Positions 9,066-12,500 of a stretch of 12,500 bases of DNA are shown piece by piece (within the stretch, counting starts at the first letter, position 1; each line of letters starts with the position of its first letter). The stretch is taken from the NCBI GenBank assembly GCA_018398765.1, contig JAHBMJ010003661.1, positions 5,001 through 17,500 on the forward strand, in the 5' to 3' direction. The notes beneath the pieces were generated by a model. It did no database searches and was not told the origin of the DNA. It saw only the letters and a list, made by a program, of their open reading frames with translations. This stretch comes from Chromera velia. Taxonomy: Eukaryota; Sar; Chromeraceae. The translations under genes were made by a program, and so were the position numbers.

Positions 9066-10531
9066 ATGGGACTCTCTCCCCCACTTCTGATTGCCTGCGC
9101 CTTTGCATCGTTTCGAACGCATGCCTTTAACAAAGGAGTGCAAAGACCTTTCTACCCGCTCTTACAGCATAGGTTTTCTCGCCGAAGCTTCACTGTCAGT
9201 ACTCCAGCGTTTTGCCGTCTCCCCCCCCTCCCCCGATCACACCCTTCAAACTTGCATACGTGCAGCCCCTCGCCGCGAGTCTCGTCGGAGAGGTGGAAGA
9301 TGACAGCGGGAGAGTCCCTCATGGCCAAGTGCGCGCTCTTTGTGAGGGGCGGTTTGGAGTCCCAAAGTATGTGGGGGAGTGCGAATCAGGTCAGGCAATT
9401 AGTACCGTCTCCTCCCGTCGCAGAGACGGCCACCTACACGAGTCCTGTGCACCATCTCTCACCTCACCCTCTCTCACTTCGCCCTCTTGACTTTGCTCTC
9501 ATCATGCGCTTTTGCAGGCACGTCCGCCTCAGTGTTTGAGGCCGAGACTCTGACGGAGGGAGACCGAGACGGCCCACCCTGCAGGTGATCTCTCTATTGT
9601 GTCCTTTCGCTTCCCGATCTCTTCCTTTTTGCCTTGGTGTGCGCGCACGTGCGTTTATGTATGCATATATGGATGTAAGCATGTATGTAAGCTCGTGTGT
9701 GGGTCTCACTGTGTTTAGGTTCGTGCAAATGAAGGTCCTCTCTCTGCGGAAACTTCCTGAGGGCTGGGTATCTCTTGACCGCCTCAAACAGGAAAAAGAG
9801 GTCAGGAGACAGGCAGAGCAGGGTCTCTCTTGACCGTCTCAAACAGGAAAAAGAGGTCAGAAGACAGGCAGAGCAAGGAAAGAAGTTCTGCCCATTGCAA
9901 ACGATTGCAGCGCCCCACTCCTTGAACACCCTTAGATTATTTGCCTGGACAGACACTTGACCTGTCTCCTCGGGGCCCTTCCTCCCCCCTCCCCCCCTTT
10001 TCTCGTCCCCGTTCCTCAGTCCCCTTCACGTTTTATCAATCGGGCAGGCTCTCAGTAAGACTCCACTGTAAACCACAGAATTAAAGGAAGGATCGGAGGG
10101 ACAGTCTATCCCTCTGTCTAGCTGCCTTTCCTCCCGCCCGTGCAATCGCGCAGGTGCTCGAGGCTCTTGCAGATGTCCCAAACACGCCCCGACTGGTGGT
10201 CAGTCTAATGAGGATTTATTTTTCTGCCTGTGAGAAAGTAACACTGCTTGATTGAGGACGTCACTGAATTGAAAGCGTGGAGCCACAATTTCCTGAAACT
10301 GAGCCGAAATTTCGGAGAGGCTTCACGAATTCAGTCCATCCAGATGAAGACCTCACCGCACCTCCCTGTTGTCTACAGAACGCGAAGGAAGCTGTCTTGA
10401 TTTGTCGCTCTAACACAGACATGCAATATTAATGAATTGATTGAGATCTCCTTCTGCTGGCATACGTACCCGTTCCTGAATTCCGTCCTCTCACAAGTGC
10501 AAGATCGGATGCAGATGGGATGTCGTTCGTG

Positions 10532-10573
<42 letters not shown>

Positions 10574-10576
10574 CCT

Positions 10577-10666
<90 letters not shown>

Positions 10667-10846
10667 CTGTGTCTCTGTGTGTGTGTCTCTGTGTGTGTGT
10701 CTGTGTCTCAGTCTGTGTCTGTGTCTGTGTCTGTGCGTGCAGATTTCTGTTCGCGTACTATCAAGATTTTAATACATTTGTGTACACTTTGGTCTCCTAT
10801 GTGAGTCCCATTTATTGTCAAACAATCCTTCCTTCCTTCTTCCTTC

Positions 10847-10882
<36 letters not shown>

Positions 10883-12086
10883 AGGATTGGATTCAAGAAG
10901 ATCTGGAGGCAGATACGCTCTTCTGCCTTGTGGCCGAGAAGCCTGCCGGCAGATCTCTTCTAGAAGAGGTGGGGGGAAATTTCGAACATAGAGGACTGGT
11001 CGAGTGTCTTTTTCTTTTGTCGTCACGGGTGCGGAGTCTGAGACCGACAGCGAACCCCTGACACGTTGTTTTCTCTTTTAGCTTACCCGTTCACTGCAGT
11101 TCTTGCTGTTTCTTCAGGCGTCTTCGCTTTTTTGCGGATAAATGAATGGATGGACCGGTGGATGGATGAATAAGTAAACGGTTAAGCCATTGTAAGCGGA
11201 TGTTAGAACGAGATAGTCGGGAGACAGGCGGTAGGGCTTTTCGTTAAGCACAGGAAGACCAACTCCTGAGCATCGGCTGTCTCTATCCGTTGTCTTTGCT
11301 CCTCTTATCCTGCTTGTGAGGTTGAAAGTTCGAGAACCGATACGTTTGGCTGCTCTCAGGTGCTGACTCGTGGTCCTCTTCCTGCTGCTTTGGCCTGGCG
11401 CATTTCTTTTCTTACTTTCTTTCTTTGTTTGTGCAGGTGCTGACTCGTGGTCCTCTTCCTGCTGCTTTGGCCTGGCGCATCGTGCAGCGATTGCACGACA
11501 CTCTGGACGGAGCACGCGGGAAGGTGGAGGCAGGGGGAGGAGATGGGAGGGGAGTCCGAAAGGTTTCCCATGGAAGGTTGACTCCTGAAAATGTGGGTGG
11601 GCGGGTGGGTACTCAATTAAAGTAAAGTAAAGTAAAGTAGTGTTTTGCAGAACGTTCCAGTTCTATCATCTCGGCTCGGTGGGCTGCTTCGATTGCTGCT
11701 TGAGTTTGTTCTTTGACCTTTTCTTTGCATTCCGTTCACTCTTTTCTTCTTCTTCTCCTCGTCCTCCTCTTTCTTCCTCCTCTTCATCATCATGAACTGT
11801 GTGCTTTGTGCAGTTGTTTGTCGACTTTGAGAGAGGGAGGATTTCGGACCCTCTCGTGACCGTCGCTGGATGGGGGGCAGAGCCGCTCGGTCAGTGAGTG
11901 ACTCTCTTCACGTGAGAATGCTCTCTTCCCCTTCATGCATGGTGTTGATCATTGTTTCGTGTAGACATTCATTCTCGTTTAAGTCTCCAGTTCTACCAAG
12001 CTTAGTCTGTCCCTTCGAAGGCATGAAGAACGATCTGCTTGAGCGGATCGAAGAACAGAGGCAGAAGACGTGTAATACAATTGAGG
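9066..12086 (+). CDS. Secreted or plastid-directed pseudokinase, 3' end unresolved
   Basis: Exons: 9066-9194, 9266-9389, 9518-9584, 9719-9800, 10154-10198, 10885-10968, 11437-11592, 11814-11889, 11991-12086; all junctions GT-AG with matching phase. The ATG follows an in-frame TGA 18 bases upstream. Residues 1-20 resemble a signal peptide (hydrophobic LLIACAFASF, then RTHA). Residues 21-43 begin with Phe and are basic with no acidic residue, as in bipartite plastid leaders. The kinase fold follows in order: degenerate glycine loop SGTSASVFEAE (84-94), beta3 FVQMKVL with Lys112, helix C with Glu132, hinge FCLVAEKPAG, helix E, catalytic loop HGRLTPEN (222-229), and AGWG (247-250). The catalytic Asp of HRD is Arg, and the metal-binding Asp of DFG is Gly, so phosphotransfer is unlikely. 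The end of the C-lobe is not resolved: exon 9 may splice at gtgagc or read on to TGA at 12143. A rhoptry-type pseudokinase is an alternative identity. Confidence 0.8.
9766..9875 (+). repeat. 55-base tandem duplication across a splice donor
   Basis: Two direct copies, 9766-9820 and 9821-9875, differ at three positions. Each contains the last coding bases of pseudokinase exon 4 (LDRLKQEKE) and the donor GAG|gtcagg or GAG|gtcaga. Copy 1 supplies the phase-matched donor at 9801. Continuing through copy 1 reaches an in-frame TGA just inside copy 2, because 55 is not a multiple of three. Confidence 0.9.
10528..10738 (+). repeat. Compound (GT)n(CCCT)n(CT)n(GT)n microsatellite
   Basis: The tract lies in the 686-base intron between pseudokinase exons 5 and 6 (10199-10884). 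In order it reads (GT)n, (CCCT)n, a long (CT)n, (GT)n, then mixed GT/CT. It has the same (CT)n-(GT)n arrangement as the repeat at 7216-7334. Frames across it give only Cys/Val and Leu/Ser repeats. Confidence 0.9.
10827..10882 (+). repeat. (CTTC/CTTT)n tract at an acceptor
   Basis: A tetranucleotide pyrimidine repeat runs to the CAG acceptor of pseudokinase exon 6 at 10884, so the microsatellite itself forms the polypyrimidine tract. Length changes here would alter acceptor strength rather than protein sequence. Confidence 0.85.
11357..11480 (+). repeat. 47-base perfect direct repeat duplicating a splice acceptor
   Basis: Bases 11357-11403 and 11434-11480 are identical and 77 bases apart, separated by a 30-base T/C-rich spacer. 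Each copy starts with CAG|GTGCTG, the acceptor and first codons of pseudokinase exon 7, and extends through VLTRGPLPAALAWR. The downstream copy joins the open frame to the catalytic loop. Use of the upstream acceptor reads into the spacer and hits a TGA at 11441-11443. Confidence 0.92.
11618..11639 (+). repeat. (TAAAG)n short tandem repeat
   Basis: About four copies of a pentanucleotide lie in the intron after the catalytic-loop exon (11593-11813). The first unit ends the open frame read through from exon 7, supporting splicing at AAT|gtgggt (11592/11593). Confidence 0.8.
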
Positions 12087-12390
12087 GTGAGCCGAAAGAA
12101 GGCAGGTCGAAACAAAAACAGCAGAATAGAAGCAAAAAACAATGAGAAGACTGCAAAGGCGGAGATTCGATTGAGCCTCGCAAGTATATAATATGCTCAC
12201 AGAAATGATCCTGCGGATCGGTGCTGTGGCCAGGAAGTGCCCTTTTCACCAGCAGAGTAGAATGCCCTTTCACCCCTCTTTTCTTTCTTTCCTTCTCTCT
12301 GTGTATTCAGCTACTTACGAGGCTCTCCCTCCTATCTCTTTTTTTCTTCTGTGTCTCTTTCGCTGTGTGTATGTTCTTGCGTGTCTATGC

Positions 12391-12465
<75 letters not shown>

Positions 12466-12500
12466 GTGTGAAAGAAGTACAGATACGGGCAGCGACCCCC
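12087..12500 (+). other. Unresolved 3' part of the pseudokinase gene with (GT)n
   Basis: The frame from exon 9 stays open to TGA at 12143-12145, but a donor GAGG|gtgagc at 12087 would let the gene continue, as expected if helices F to I are present. A strong acceptor (pyrimidine tract then attcag at 12310) has the right phase for the next exon, starting TYEALPP, but no donor for it is clear. A (GT)n microsatellite fills 12391-12465, suggesting intron sequence. The window ends before this can be settled. Confidence 0.45.

Noticed and set aside
9821-9960. Frame through the second 55-base copy into about 28 further residues ending at 9960
   Set aside because: It does not join in frame to the next kinase exon at 10154, whereas the donor at 9801 does; kept only as a possible minor isoform.
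10520-10900. Plus-strand frames with long Cys/Val and Leu/Ser repeats
   Set aside because: They are translations of (GT)n and (CT)n repeats in an intron; only 10885-10968 behaves as coding.
11360-11443. Upstream duplicate acceptor as the true start of exon 7
   Set aside because: Using it leads through the T/C-rich spacer to a TGA at 11441-11443; the downstream copy stays open to the catalytic loop.
9066-12086. Firm assignment as a rhoptry (ROP) virulence-type pseudokinase
   Set aside because: The HG-type catalytic loop and leader would fit, but the plastid-like basic stretch, the N-lobe sequence and the uncertain organism do not allow the call; it is kept only as an alternative.

Overview
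The window looks like nuclear DNA of an intron-rich unicellular eukaryote. Three genes can be rebuilt from GT-AG introns whose phases match across every junction. Introns are about 70 to 870 bases and pyrimidine-rich on the sense strand. Simple repeats, (CT)n, (GT)n and (CTTT)n, fill introns and spacers, and TGCATGC palindromes cluster in non-coding DNA. Together with an ammonium transporter and a secretory leader that looks plastid-directed, this suggests an alga with a complex plastid. A chromerid alveolate such as Chromera is my best guess; a coccidian-like alveolate or a stramenopile is not excluded. The organism call is inference only.

Layout. (1) 1-3138, plus strand: 3' part of an Amt-family ammonium transporter, four exons, with an unusually long (~330 residue) hydrophilic C-terminal tail. 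(2) 3139-6263: about 3.1 kb without a convincing gene. It holds a (GT)n tract, a dense TGCATGC cluster (3665-3872), a perfect 10-bp-arm hairpin (4502-4527) and an AT-rich island (about 5160-6240) with imperfect inverted-repeat edges. (3) 6264-8408, minus strand: a two-exon gene for an unrecognised coiled-coil protein with a CxxC pair, split by a microsatellite-filled intron. (4) 8409-9065: a 657-base divergent promoter region with repeated TGCATG sites. (5) 9066 to at least 12086, plus strand: a nine-exon gene, running off the part I can resolve, for a protein kinase fold that has lost both catalytic aspartates (HRD to HGR, DFG to GWG). Its N-terminus reads as a signal peptide followed by a basic, acid-free stretch.

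The most interesting region is the pseudokinase gene. Two of its splice junctions are tandemly duplicated: a 55-base unit over the donor of the beta3/alphaC exon, and a 47-base perfect repeat at 77-base offset over the acceptor of the alphaE/catalytic-loop exon. Neither offset is a multiple of three, so choosing the wrong copy introduces a stop codon. Many donors in this gene are GTCAGT/GTCAGG rather than GTRAGT. The transporter and the pseudokinase have no evident functional link; the coiled-coil gene and the pseudokinase share a divergent promoter region.
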